Positions 1 through 8,124 of a DNA stretch of 17,948 nucleotides are shown here, in pieces (the stretch's first letter is position 1; every line of letters begins with the position of its first letter). The stretch comes from DASZPL01 sp035550315. Its GTDB lineage: Bacteria; Actinomycetota; Actinomycetes; JAFAQI01. Location: contig DASZPL010000062.1 of assembly GCA_035550315.1 (NCBI GenBank), positions 1 to 17,948 on the forward strand. The letters are read 5' to 3'. The notes beneath the pieces were generated by a model. The model did no database searches. It saw only the letters and a list, made by a program, of their open reading frames with translations, and had not been told where the DNA came from. The translations under genes and the position numbers were made by a program.

Positions 1-51
1 GACGCGATGACCGACCGACTCGTGGCCAGCGTTGATCGCTGGTGGCCATGA
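1..51 (+). CDS. 3' end of an upstream gene, probably mftE (creatininase-family peptidase)
   Basis: Reading frame 1 is open from the window edge and ends at TGA 49-51, giving a C-terminal tail of 16 residues that ends DRWWP. The stop overlaps the ATG of the next gene as ATGA (48-51), the same coupling seen at the next two junctions, so this is the end of a real upstream gene of the same operon. In mycofactocin operons the gene at this place is often mftE, the creatininase-like peptidase that trims the modified precursor peptide. The tail is too short to prove this; another mft gene or an accessory gene is possible. Confidence 0.5.
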   Translation, partial: DAMTDRLVASVDRWWP

Positions 52-845
52 CAGATACCGGGCGGGTCGCGCTGGTCACCGGCGCGGCGCGCGGCATCGG
101 CGCGGCGACGGTGCACGCTCTCGCCGCCGAAGGCTGGTCGGTGCTGGCTGTCGACGTCGCGGCCGACATTCCGGCGTTGCCGTATGCGCTGGCGACCGAA
201 GCCGAGCTCGCCGCGACCGTCGCTGCCGCGGATGCCGGCGATCGGGTTGCGGCGTACGTCGCCGACGTGCGCGATCCCGATGCGCTTCGCGCCGCCGTCG
301 CCGCGGCCGAGCAGCGATGGGGTGGCCTGGACGCGGCGATCAGCTGTGCCGGCGCCATCGCCGGCGGCGTCGACCAGTGGGAACTGCCGGTCGAGGCCGA
401 GCAGGCCGTCCTCGATGTCAACCTGGCCGGCACCCTCAACCTCGCCCGCGCAGCGGTGCCGGCCGTGCTGCGCCGCGCGGAGCCACGCAGTGGCCGATTC
501 ATCGCGGTCGCGTCGGCTGCGGCCACGCGCGGGTTGCCGCAGCTCGCGGCGTATTGCGCGGCAAAGGCCGGGGTGACCGGCCTGGTGCGCGCGCTGGCAC
601 GCGAGCTCGGCCCGACCGGCATCACGGCGAATGCGGTGAGCCCGGGGTCGACCGACACCGCGATGTTGGTCGAGACCGCCCGGCTCTATGGCCTGACCGG
701 CCACGAGGACTTCATCCGCGAGCAGCCGTCGGGTCGGATCATCGCGCCGGCCGAGGTCGCGGCGGTGATCGCGTTCCTGGCCGGTCCGGGCAGCAGCGCG
801 ATGACCGGCGCGGTCGTGGCGGTCGACGGCGGGATGGCGGTATGA
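48..845 (+). CDS. Mycofactocin-coupled SDR family oxidoreductase
   Basis: A 265-residue short-chain dehydrogenase/reductase. The Rossmann glycine motif TGAARGIG is at residues 11-18, the catalytic Ser at about 156, and YxxxK at Tyr169 and Lys173, with VNLAG (Asn125) in the usual place. Between beta-2 and the DVRD motif is an insert (about residues 38-65, with DIPALPYALAT), which is the mark of SDRs found with mycofactocin operons; these hold NAD(P) tightly and are thought to pass electrons to mycofactocin. It probably oxidises an alcohol or ketol whose identity cannot be read from the sequence. I chose ATG 48 because it overlaps the previous stop (ATGA); GTG 42 would add two residues. The gene overlaps mftF by 4 bp (842-845). 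Confidence 0.9.
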   Translation: MTDTGRVALVTGAARGIGAATVHALAAEGWSVLAVDVAADIPALPYALATEAELAATVAAADAGDRVAAYVADVRDPDALRAAVAAAEQRWGGLDAAISCAGAIAGGVDQWELPVEAEQAVLDVNLAGTLNLARAAVPAVLRRAEPRSGRFIAVASAAATRGLPQLAAYCAAKAGVTGLVRALARELGPTGITANAVSPGSTDTAMLVETARLYGLTGHEDFIREQPSGRIIAPAEVAAVIAFLAGPGSSAMTGAVVAVDGGMAV

Positions 846-2269
846 CCGGGACCGGCCCGGCGCCGCTGCCGGTCGGCGCCGTCATCGAACTCGATCGCGG
901 CACCGTGGAGCTGGCCGGCGACCGGCTCGCCGGCGGCATCCCGCGCCGGGTGATCCGGCTCTCCGACCGCGGCCGCACTGCCTGGGCAGAACTGCGCGGC
1001 GGCCGGGTCGGTTCCACGGCGTCCGGCGTGCTCGCCCGCCGGTTGGTCGATGCCGGCATGGCGCACCCGCTGCCGGCGCCGGTCGCGAGTGCGGGCGAGG
1101 TCACGGTGGTGGTGCCGGTGCGCGACCGCGCGCGCTTGCTGGAGCGCTGCCTGGCCGCGGTCGCCGGCCGGCATCGCGTGGTCGTCGTTGACGATGGCTC
1201 GCTTGACCCGAGCGCGATCGCCGACGTCGCCGACCGCCACGACGCGACTCTGGCGCGGCGGGATCGCGCGGGCGGCCCGGCCGCCGCCCGCAACGCCGGT
1301 CTGGCCTACGTCGACGGCGATTTGGTGGCCTTCCTGGACAGCGACTGCATGCCCGCGCCCGACTGGGTGGATCGGCTCGCCGGTCACTTCGCCGACCCGT
1401 TGGTCGCCGCGGTGGCACCGCGCGTGGTCACCGACCGGAGCGAGTCGGCGCGCTATCTCGACCGTTGCGGGCTGCTGGACCTTGGTCGTCGTCGCGCCGG
1501 CGTCCGGCCGCTGGGCCGCCCGACGTACGTGCCGACCGCTGCGTTGCTGGTTCGGCGTACCGCCCTGCAGTCGCTGGGGGAGCAGCCGTTCGACGCCGCG
1601 TTGCGCTACGGCGAGGACGTCGACCTGGTCTGGCGGCTGACGGCGGCGGGTTGGCGGGTGCGCTACGACCCGTCGGTCGAGGTCCGGCACGCCGAGCCGG
1701 GCACGTGGCCGGGGCGGCTGGCGCGCCGCTATCGCTACGGCAGCTCGGCCGCGTCACTCGCGCGGCGCCACCCCGGACGGTTGACGCATCTGCCGCTGGC
1801 ACCGCTGCCGGCGCTCGCGGTGGCCGCCGTGATGGCACGACGCCCGGTGGTGGCCGCGGCGGCGGTGGCGGCGACCGGCGGCTCGATGCGCCGCACGTTG
1901 CAACGCGCGAACGCGACCGAGCTGTCGGCGTGCTCGGCGACGGCGGCAAGCCTGGCCGGCCAGTGGGCGGCGGCCGGCCGCTACGTGACGCAGTTCGGGT
2001 TGCCGATGCTCGCCGCGTGGGTGTGGCGGGGCGGGCCGGACGGCCGACGGGCGCGGGCGGCGGTCGCCGCAGCGCTCGTCGTCGCGGACCCGATCGCGGA
2101 GTGGGTGCGGTCCCGTCCCGACGTGAACCCGGCCCGGTACGTCGCCGGCCGGGTCGCCGACGACGTGGCTTACGGCGCCGGCGGTTACGCCGGTTGTCTG
2201 CAAACCGGCACGGTGGCGCCGCTGCTGCCGGTGTGGTGGCGGAACGGATCGGAGCGGACTGGTCGATGA
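842..2269 (+). CDS. mftF: Mycofactocin biosynthesis glycosyltransferase MftF
   Basis: A 475-residue protein with a GT2-type glycosyltransferase domain. The family is known to add beta-1,4-linked glucose units to premycofactocin, producing the oligoglycosylated redox cofactor. The first 85 residues form an N-terminal extension typical of MftF. The GT-A fold then begins with VTVVVPVRDR (about 87-96), VVDDGS (115-120), GGPAAARNAG (144-153) and the metal-binding acidic motif DSD (166-168). GEDVDLVWR, the acceptor-side ED motif, lies near residue 260. A hydrophobic Ala/Val-rich stretch near residues 320-345 may contact the membrane. The start is ATG 842, overlapping the SDR stop as ATGA; a longer frame reading upstream is only a shadow of the SDR gene. 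The 3' end overlaps mftD by 4 bp in the same way. Confidence 0.92.
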   Translation: MTGTGPAPLPVGAVIELDRGTVELAGDRLAGGIPRRVIRLSDRGRTAWAELRGGRVGSTASGVLARRLVDAGMAHPLPAPVASAGEVTVVVPVRDRARLLERCLAAVAGRHRVVVVDDGSLDPSAIADVADRHDATLARRDRAGGPAAARNAGLAYVDGDLVAFLDSDCMPAPDWVDRLAGHFADPLVAAVAPRVVTDRSESARYLDRCGLLDLGRRRAGVRPLGRPTYVPTAALLVRRTALQSLGEQPFDAALRYGEDVDLVWRLTAAGWRVRYDPSVEVRHAEPGTWPGRLARRYRYGSSAASLARRHPGRLTHLPLAPLPALAVAAVMARRPVVAAAAVAATGGSMRRTLQRANATELSACSATAASLAGQWAAAGRYVTQFGLPMLAAWVWRGGPDGRRARAAVAAALVVADPIAEWVRSRPDVNPARYVAGRVADDVAYGAGGYAGCLQTGTVAPLLPVWWRNGSERTGR

Positions 2270-3453
2270 GCAACCCGTGGTTCGAGACGGTGGCGGAAGC
2301 GCAACGGCGGGCGAAACGCCGCTTGCCGCGGCCGGTGTACGACGCGTTGATCGCCGGTTCGGAGCGCGGCGTCACGCTGTTCGCCAACGAGGCGGCGTTT
2401 GCCGCGATCGGCTTCGCGCCGCACGTCGCCGGGCTGCAGTCCGACCGCGACCTCACCACCACCGTGATGGGCCGCGACCTGTCGTTCCCGGTGATGATCT
2501 CGCCGACCGGCGTGCAGGCTGTGCACCCGGATGGCGAGGTCGCGGTCGCCCGCGCCGCCGCCGCGCGCGGGACCGCGATGGGGCTGAGCTCCTTTGCCAG
2601 CAAGCCGATCGAGGACGTCGTCGCGGCGAACCCGTCCACCTTCTTTCAGCTCTACTGGTCCGGCAGCCGCGACCAGATCCTGGCGCGTGTGGAGCGGGCG
2701 CGGGCCGCCGGCGCGGCCGGGCTGATCGTCACGCTCGACTGGTCGTTCTCCAACGGCCGCGACTGGGGCAGCCCGGTCATCCCCGAGCGCATCGATCTGC
2801 GCACCGCGCTGCGGTTCGCGCCGCAGGCGCTGCGGCACCCGCGCTGGCTGCTCGGCTTCGTCAAGTCCCGGCGGCTGCCCGACCTGACGGTGCCGAACAT
2901 GGCGGGCAAAGTGGGTGAGCCCGGTCCGACGTTCTTCGGTGCGTACGGCGAGTGGATGCAGACGCCGCTACCAACCTTCGACGACGTCGCCTGGCTCCGC
3001 GAGCAATGGGGTGGCCCATTCATGCTGAAAGGCGTCACCCGGGTGGACGACGCGATGCGGGCGGTCGACGCCGGCGTCACCGCGATCTCGGTGTCGAACC
3101 ACGGCGGCAACAACCTCGACGGCACGCCCGCGAGCATCCGCACGCTCGCCGCCGTCGTCGAGGCGGCCAACGGCCAGGCCGAGGTCGTCCTCGACGGCGG
3201 CGTGCGCCGCGGCGGCGACGCGGTGAAGGCGGTGGCGTTGGGTGCCCGCGCGGTCATGATCGGCCGGGCCTACTTGTGGGGCCTGGCCGCCAACGGTCAG
3301 GCCGGCGTCGAGAACGTGCTCGACATCATGCGCGGCGGCGTGGACTCCGCCGTACTCGGACTCGGCCATGCGTCGGTGCGCGACCTCAGCCCGGCCGACC
3401 TCGTGCTTCCGGCCGACTTCAACCTCCGGCTGGGCGCCGGGCGGCGTCGCTAG
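2266..3453 (+). CDS. mftD: Pre-mycofactocin synthase MftD (FMN-dependent alpha-hydroxy-acid dehydrogenase family)
   Basis: A 395-residue TIM-barrel flavoprotein of the lactate dehydrogenase/glycolate oxidase family. MftD oxidatively deaminates the Val-Tyr-derived intermediate AHDP to pre-mycofactocin, giving the alpha-keto amide that carries the redox chemistry. Visible family motifs are FPVMISPTG (74-82), FQLYW (127-131), the FMN/substrate motif SNHGGNNLDG (277-286, active-site His279), DGGVRRGGD (310-318) and the phosphate-binding IGRAYLWG (332-339). The change from the usual SNHGGRQLD to SNHGGNNLD sets it apart from true lactate dehydrogenases. Start ATG 2266 overlaps the mftF stop as ATGA. 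It is the last gene of the plus-strand operon here, whereas in M. tuberculosis mftD precedes mftE and mftF. Its stop overlaps the convergent alcohol dehydrogenase. Confidence 0.92.
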   Translation: MSNPWFETVAEAQRRAKRRLPRPVYDALIAGSERGVTLFANEAAFAAIGFAPHVAGLQSDRDLTTTVMGRDLSFPVMISPTGVQAVHPDGEVAVARAAAARGTAMGLSSFASKPIEDVVAANPSTFFQLYWSGSRDQILARVERARAAGAAGLIVTLDWSFSNGRDWGSPVIPERIDLRTALRFAPQALRHPRWLLGFVKSRRLPDLTVPNMAGKVGEPGPTFFGAYGEWMQTPLPTFDDVAWLREQWGGPFMLKGVTRVDDAMRAVDAGVTAISVSNHGGNNLDGTPASIRTLAAVVEAANGQAEVVLDGGVRRGGDAVKAVALGARAVMIGRAYLWGLAANGQAGVENVLDIMRGGVDSAVLGLGHASVRDLSPADLVLPADFNLRLGAGRRR

Positions 3454-4598
3454 TAGCGGATCAGGCCCCGCAGGTTCTTGCCGTCACGCATGTCCTGGTA
3501 GCCCTGGTTGACCTCGTCGAGCTTGTACTCGGTCGTGACCAGCTCGTCGAGCTTGAGCTTGCCCTCCTTGTATAGGCGCAGGATCCGCGGGATGTCGCGC
3601 CGCGGGTTGGCGCCGCCGAAGATGCCGCCGACCAGTTCCTTCTGCATCAAGGTGAGCTCGAACAAGCTCATCGTCACCTCGGTCGCGTCGATCGGTGCCA
3701 CCGCGGTCACGACGCAGCGCCCGCCCTTGGAGACCATCGCCATGACCGAGGCGATCATCGAGCCTTCGGCGACGCTCGTGGTGATGATCGCCTTCTCGGC
3801 CATCGCGCCCCAGGTGATCTCACCGACCAGCGCGAACGCCTCTTCCAGGCTCGCGGCGGTGTGCGTGGCGCCGAACAGCGGCGCCTGGTCGCGCTTGAAC
3901 TGCACCGGGTCGACCGCGACGATGTGCCGGGCGCCGGCCATCGCGGCGCCTTGGATCGCGTTGATGCCGATGCCGCCGACGCCGACGACCACGACGGTCT
4001 CGCCGGCTTGCACGTCGGCGCGGTAGACCGACGAACCCCAGCCCGTCGTGACGCCGCAGCCCACCAGGGCGGCCTTGTCGACCGGGATGTCGTCGTCGAG
4101 CTTCACACAGGAGGCCTCGTTGACGACGGTGTGCGTCGAGAACGTGCCGAGGCAGCACATGGTGCCGATGTCGCTGCCGTCGGAGGCGAGGTGGTGGCGC
4201 GCGGTCAGGTCGGCCACCTGGCGGCCGACGATCAGGTACTGCCCGAGGTCGCAGAGGTTCTGCTTGCCGCTCGAGCACGATGGGCACCGGCCGCACGACG
4301 GCACGAACGAGAAGACCACGCTGTCGCCCGGCTTGACGGTCGTGACGTTGCTGCCGACCTCGAGCACGGTGCCGGCGCCTTCATGCCCGCCGATGATCGG
4401 GTACTGCGGAAAGCCGAGCAGCTCCGCCATGTCGGCCGGCATCTTCATGTCGCCGGTGACGAGATGCTCGTCGGAGTGGCAGAGGCCGCTGGCGGTCAGC
4501 TCGACCAGGACCTCGCTCGGCCCGGGTGGATCGAGCGTGATGTCCTCGATCTTCCACGGCGTGTTCGTTTCCCAGAGCACTGCTGCACGGGCGTCCAT
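3450..4598 (-). CDS. NDMA-dependent zinc alcohol dehydrogenase (nicotinoprotein, mycofactocin-associated)
   Basis: A 382-residue class III-like zinc alcohol dehydrogenase. Catalytic zinc ligands are Cys40 (GLCHSDE), His72 (GGHEGAG) and Cys181 (GCGVTTGWG). The structural zinc lobe has Cys102, 105, 108 and 116. The coenzyme-binding VVVGVGGIG is at about 203-211. The overall sequence, including SVYRADVQAGETVVVVG and the C-terminal QDMRDGKNLRGLIRY, fits the NDMA-dependent family that keeps NAD bound and needs an external acceptor; in mycobacteria that acceptor is mycofactocin. It therefore oxidises an alcohol to an aldehyde and reduces the cofactor made by the operon facing it. ATG 4598 is preceded by a strong ribosome-binding site (AGAGGGG, 6 nt spacing). 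It is convergent with mftD and shares CTAG 3450-3453 with it. Confidence 0.9.
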   Translation of the reverse strand: MDARAAVLWETNTPWKIEDITLDPPGPSEVLVELTASGLCHSDEHLVTGDMKMPADMAELLGFPQYPIIGGHEGAGTVLEVGSNVTTVKPGDSVVFSFVPSCGRCPSCSSGKQNLCDLGQYLIVGRQVADLTARHHLASDGSDIGTMCCLGTFSTHTVVNEASCVKLDDDIPVDKAALVGCGVTTGWGSSVYRADVQAGETVVVVGVGGIGINAIQGAAMAGARHIVAVDPVQFKRDQAPLFGATHTAASLEEAFALVGEITWGAMAEKAIITTSVAEGSMIASVMAMVSKGGRCVVTAVAPIDATEVTMSLFELTLMQKELVGGIFGGANPRRDIPRILRLYKEGKLKLDELVTTEYKLDEVNQGYQDMRDGKNLRGLIRY

Positions 4599-4624
4599 GA
4601 CGAGCCCCTCTCTTGCTGGCCGGT

Positions 4625-4639
4625 GTTAGCGACTCTAAC
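4625..4639. promoter_or_regulatory. Small inverted repeat upstream of the alcohol dehydrogenase (possible operator)
   Basis: GTTAG (4625-4629), 5-bp spacer, CTAAC (4635-4639), centred 34 bp upstream of the alcohol dehydrogenase ATG at 4598 and just beyond its ribosome-binding site. The size and position suit a repressor operator, for example of a TetR or GntR protein, but 5-bp arms can arise by chance. Confidence 0.35.
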
Positions 4640-4678
4640 GATGCGCCGACGCCCGCGCCATTCGCCCACCCCCGACCG

Positions 4679-4718
4679 GTCAGCGCGAGCTAGCGCTCTG
4701 GCGCGGTGTGGCGCTGAC
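4679..4718 (-). terminator. Stem-loop downstream of the FadD19-like ligase (possible terminator)
   Basis: GTCAGCGC (4679-4686) and GCGCTGAC (4711-4718) are perfect 8-bp arms 24 bp apart, starting 8 bp beyond the ligase stop codon. A smaller AGCGC/GCGCT repeat is nested in the left half. There is no T tract, which is common for actinobacterial terminators. The rest of 4599-4725 holds the alcohol dehydrogenase leader and no gene. Confidence 0.45.
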
Positions 4719-4725
4719 ACGTGGC

Positions 4726-6348
4726 CTAGCGGGTGGCGGACTCCGCGACGTAAGCGCGGGCCCAGCGGTAGTCGAGCTTGCCGTTCGGGGCGCGCTGGAT
4801 CGCGGGCGCCCGGAAGATCGCACGGGGCAGCTTGTAGCCGGCGAGATGCTCACCGATGGCGTCGAGGACCGTCGCGTCGTCGAGGGTCGCGCCCCGCCGC
4901 AGCGCGATGACCGCGACGACCTCGTGGCCCCAGCGGTGATGCGGGCGGCCGAGCACCGCGGCGTCGGCGATGCCGTCGACCCGGCGCAGCCCGTTCTCGA
5001 CCTCCTCGGCGAACACCTTCTCGCCGCCGGTGTTGATGACGAGCGAGTCGCGGCCGAGCAGCTCGAACCGGCCGTCGGCGCACAGCCGCACCCGGTCGCC
5101 GGAGATCACCAGCGACCGCCCCTGATAGGTGGTGAAGGTCTCCTTGGTCTTCACCTCGTCGTCGAGGTAGCCCCGGGCGTGCCGCAGCGCCGTGCACAAC
5201 CAGCCGACCTCGTCCTCGCCGGGGGTTAGCTCACGCGTCAGGTCCTCGCTGAGCACGACCGAGCCTGGCGAAAGCGCGAAGTTCGGTTCCGTCGTGCGGG
5301 CCCCGAGATGGCCGGTCTCCGACGAACCCAGGCCATCGACGATGCGCAGCGCGGGCAACCGATCGAGCAGCCGCGCCTTGGTGCGCTCGCTCAGCGGAGC
5401 CGCCGTGTTGTGCACGAACTTCACCGCGAGCTGGTGCGGCGCGCGGTCGAGCGCGTCGAGGAACGGCACGGCCATCGCGTCGCCAACCAGCGACAGCAAG
5501 CCGACACGCTCGCGCTCGCAGAGCGCGGCGAGCGCCGCCCCGTCAAAGTGGATCGGGTCGTCCTGGATGACCACGGTGCCGCCGGTGATCAGCGCGCCCA
5601 TCGCGACCCAGAGGCCGGCCCCGTGGATGAACGGCGGCGCCGGCAGCGTCCGGAGACCGGGCCGGCCGGCCGCGAAGTCGATCGCCTCCTCGTAAGACTC
5701 CCACTCGCTGCCGTCGCGCCGGGTGTGACCGAGTGGACCGGCGAGCAGGTCGCCGATGCGCCACAGCACCCCCTTCGGCAGGCCAGTGGTGCCACCGGTA
5801 AAGACGACGTGCAGGTCGTCGGCGCTCGGCGCGGTCGAGGGCATCGCGGCGGATGCCGTGGCCAGGGCCGCTTCGAAGTCGAGCGCGCCCGGCAGCAATG
5901 GTTCGCCGCTGTCGTCGGCGACTTGAATCACCAGTAGGTCCTCGGGCAGCTGTGGCAGTACGGCGGCGAGCGTCGGTGCCAGCCGGGCGTGGACGACGAT
6001 GACGCGTGGCCGCGCGCCGGCCAGCAGCGTCTGCAGCTCGTCGGCGACGTAGCGGTAGTTGACGTTGAACGGCGCGACCCTCGCCAGATGAGTGCCGAGC
6101 AGCGCTTCCAAGAACTCGGGGCAGTTGTACATGTACAGCGCCACGTGGTCGTGCGGCGACTCCCACGGCTGCACCGTCGCCGGGTCACCGTGCACGCCCA
6201 TGCCGTGGGCGATCAGCAGGTTCGCGAAGCGGCGCGCCCGCTCCGCGACCTCAGCCCAGGTCTTGCGCTGCTCCCGCCAGACGATGCCTTCCCGGTCGGG
6301 GACCCGTTGTGCGATGCCCTGATGGAGCGTCGCGAGGTTCAGATCCAC
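4726..6348 (-). CDS. Acyl-CoA synthetase, AMP-binding family (FadD19-like)
   Basis: A 540-residue adenylate-forming enzyme that activates a carboxylic acid to acyl-AMP and then acyl-CoA. The phosphate-binding motif FTGGTTGLPKGV is at about 183-194; PPFIHG and GLGSSETG (A5 region) follow, then ISGDRVRL, LLGRDSLVINTGGEKVFAEEVE (hinge and A8) and the catalytic-lysine motif APNGKLDYRWAR at the C-terminus. The pattern PPxIHG...GDAMAxPxxDAL...GSSETG...LDYRWA is that of mycobacterial FadD19/FadD17-type ligases, which act on branched or sterol side-chain acids. The exact substrate is not readable here. The frame stays open further upstream, but homology begins around GTG 6348, so I chose it. There is no clear Shine-Dalgarno sequence; TTG 6372 is an alternative. 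Divergent from the next ligase. Confidence 0.85.
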   Translation of the reverse strand: MDLNLATLHQGIAQRVPDREGIVWREQRKTWAEVAERARRFANLLIAHGMGVHGDPATVQPWESPHDHVALYMYNCPEFLEALLGTHLARVAPFNVNYRYVADELQTLLAGARPRVIVVHARLAPTLAAVLPQLPEDLLVIQVADDSGEPLLPGALDFEAALATASAAMPSTAPSADDLHVVFTGGTTGLPKGVLWRIGDLLAGPLGHTRRDGSEWESYEEAIDFAAGRPGLRTLPAPPFIHGAGLWVAMGALITGGTVVIQDDPIHFDGAALAALCERERVGLLSLVGDAMAVPFLDALDRAPHQLAVKFVHNTAAPLSERTKARLLDRLPALRIVDGLGSSETGHLGARTTEPNFALSPGSVVLSEDLTRELTPGEDEVGWLCTALRHARGYLDDEVKTKETFTTYQGRSLVISGDRVRLCADGRFELLGRDSLVINTGGEKVFAEEVENGLRRVDGIADAAVLGRPHHRWGHEVVAVIALRRGATLDDATVLDAIGEHLAGYKLPRAIFRAPAIQRAPNGKLDYRWARAYVAESATR

Positions 6349-6411
6349 CCGCCGAGTTGTACCAGAGGCCAACGGGTCGGTGTCGCCGCCGCAGTCGTAC
6401 GATGCCGCGAC
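6349..6411. promoter_or_regulatory. Divergent promoter region between two acyl-CoA ligases
   Basis: The 63-bp gap must carry both promoters. On the plus strand TACGAT (6398-6403) fits the actinobacterial -10 pattern TAnnnT and lies 8 nt before ATG 6412. On the minus strand the weaker TACAAC (6361-6356) lies 7 nt before GTG 6348. Neither gene has a visible Shine-Dalgarno sequence, so both messages may be leaderless. Confidence 0.45.
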
Positions 6412-8124
6412 ATGACGGTCAGCAGCGAGACGCAGCCGGCGATGGCGTGGCCCGAGGTCGAGGCCACGCTCACCGCCCCCGGGCAGATGTTCGAGATGGA
6501 CGACGTCGATGTGCGGGGCGTCCGGCTGCGGGTCTGGAAGCACGCGCCGCCGAGCTTGCGTCAGCTGCTCGAGCTGTCGCGGCTGCACGGCGACAAGCCG
6601 TTCCTCGTTTACGAGGACGAGCAGACGACCTTCGAGGAGCACTTCCGGCTGGCGGCGACGCTGGCCCACCGGCTGATCGACCGGTACGGCGTCCGCAAGG
6701 GCGACCGCGTCGCGATCGTCATGCGCAACTTCCCGGAGTGGTCGGTGGCGTTCTGGGCGGCGGCCGCCGCCGGGGCGGTCGTCGTACCGCTGAACGCCTG
6801 GTGGACCGCGCCGGAGCTGGTCTACGGACTTAACGACTCCGGCTCGAAGGTTGCGATCGTCGACGGCGAGCGGCTCGACCGGCTGGCGGCCGACCTCCCG
6901 GCTCTTGACCTGGCCGTCGTGGTCGTGCGCCCGGAGGGCGATGTGCCCGCCGGCGTCGACCGGTTTGACGAGGTGCTCGGCGACGTGGCGGCCGATGTCG
7001 CGCTGCCGGCGGTGACGCTCGAACCCGAGGACGACGCGACCATCTTCTACACGTCCGGCACCACCGGCGAGCCGAAAGGCGCGCTCGGCACCCACCGCAA
7101 CATCTGCGGCAACCTGATCTCGCTCGCCTACACCCGGTTCGCCGCCGGGCTGCGGTCGGGGACGCCGGCGGAGATGCCCGCGGCCGACGCGCCGCAGCAG
7201 GCGTCGCTGCTGTCAGTGCCGTTCTTCCACGCCACCGGGTGCCACTCGGTGCTCGTCGCGAATGTCGCCACCGGCGGCAAGCTCGTGCTGATGCACAAGT
7301 GGAACCCGGAGCGGGCGCTCGAGCTGATCGAACGCGAGCGGGTGTCGATGTTCGGCGGGGTACCGACGATGGTGTGGGAGGTGCTGCAGTCGCCGGACTT
7401 CGGCAAGCGCGACATCTCCAGCGTCATGTCGGTCGGGTACGGCGGCGCGCCGGCACCGCCGGAGCTGGTGCGGCGGATCGAGGAGCTGCTGCCAGGGCGC
7501 GTGCCGAGCAACGGCTACGGGCTGACCGAGACGTCGTCGGTCACGACGATGAACGCGGGCGTCGACTACCTGCAGCGACCGGACAGCGTCGGCCGGCCGG
7601 TGCCGGTGGTCGACGTCAAGGTCGTCGACGACGACGGCAACGCGCTCCGGGTCGGTGAGATCGGTGAGCTTTGGATCCGCGGGCCGAACATCGTGACCGG
7701 CTACTGGAACAAGCCAGCGGCAACCGCCGCGGCGATCACCGACGGCTGGCTGCACTCGGGTGATCTCGCGCGCATCGATGGCGAAGGCTTCGTCTACGTC
7801 GTCGACCGGGCCAAGGACATGCTCATCCGCGGCGGCGAGAATGTCTACTGCGCCGAGGTCGAGGCCGCTCTGTTCGAGCACCCCGCGGTGTACGACGCCG
7901 CGGTCATCGGGATCCCGCACCACGAGCTCGGCGAGGAGGTCGGCGCCGTCATCCGCCTGAAGCCGGGCGCGACGGCGTCGGAGAGCGACCTGCGCCACCA
8001 CGTCGCCGAGCGGCTGGCGGGGTTCAAGGTGCCGGTGCAGGTGTGGTTCGTCGACGAGGAGCTGCCGCGCAACCCCGCCGGGAAGGTGCTCAAGCGCGAG
8101 TTGCGGGACCGGCTGCTCGGCTGA
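6412..8124 (+). CDS. Class I adenylate-forming acyl-CoA ligase
   Basis: A 570-residue acyl/aryl-CoA ligase. It has an N-terminal extension of about 45 residues before the AMP-binding fold. Motifs in order are YTSGTTGEPKG (213-223, ATP phosphate loop), SVPFFHATG, YGGAPAPPELV, NGYGLTETS (A5), GWLHSGDLARIDGEGFVYVVDRAKDMLIRGGENVYCAEVE (A7-A8 with hinge) and RNPAGKVLKRELR with the catalytic Lys near the C-terminus. This is the standard full-length arrangement with no missing motif. It resembles fatty-acid-CoA ligases of the FadD type; chain length or aromatic preference cannot be told. ATG 6412 has no good ribosome-binding site but sits just after a -10-like element. It converges on the heme-binding gene with 24 bp between stops. 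Confidence 0.88.
   Translation: MTVSSETQPAMAWPEVEATLTAPGQMFEMDDVDVRGVRLRVWKHAPPSLRQLLELSRLHGDKPFLVYEDEQTTFEEHFRLAATLAHRLIDRYGVRKGDRVAIVMRNFPEWSVAFWAAAAAGAVVVPLNAWWTAPELVYGLNDSGSKVAIVDGERLDRLAADLPALDLAVVVVRPEGDVPAGVDRFDEVLGDVAADVALPAVTLEPEDDATIFYTSGTTGEPKGALGTHRNICGNLISLAYTRFAAGLRSGTPAEMPAADAPQQASLLSVPFFHATGCHSVLVANVATGGKLVLMHKWNPERALELIERERVSMFGGVPTMVWEVLQSPDFGKRDISSVMSVGYGGAPAPPELVRRIEELLPGRVPSNGYGLTETSSVTTMNAGVDYLQRPDSVGRPVPVVDVKVVDDDGNALRVGEIGELWIRGPNIVTGYWNKPAATAAAITDGWLHSGDLARIDGEGFVYVVDRAKDMLIRGGENVYCAEVEAALFEHPAVYDAAVIGIPHHELGEEVGAVIRLKPGATASESDLRHHVAERLAGFKVPVQVWFVDEELPRNPAGKVLKRELRDRLLG

Noticed and set aside
32..841. A long plus-strand frame running upstream of mftF through the SDR gene
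   Set aside because: Its translation there is Arg-rich and featureless, the shadow of the SDR in another frame; MftF homology begins at ATG 842, which overlaps the SDR stop.
1428..2639. Large minus-strand frame across mftF and mftD
   Set aside because: Spans two well-supported genes and is Pro/Arg/Ser-rich low-complexity antisense.
6349..7095. Upstream extension of the FadD19-like ligase on the minus strand
   Set aside because: It is antisense to the start of the divergent ligase and shows no family similarity; high GC keeps the frame open.
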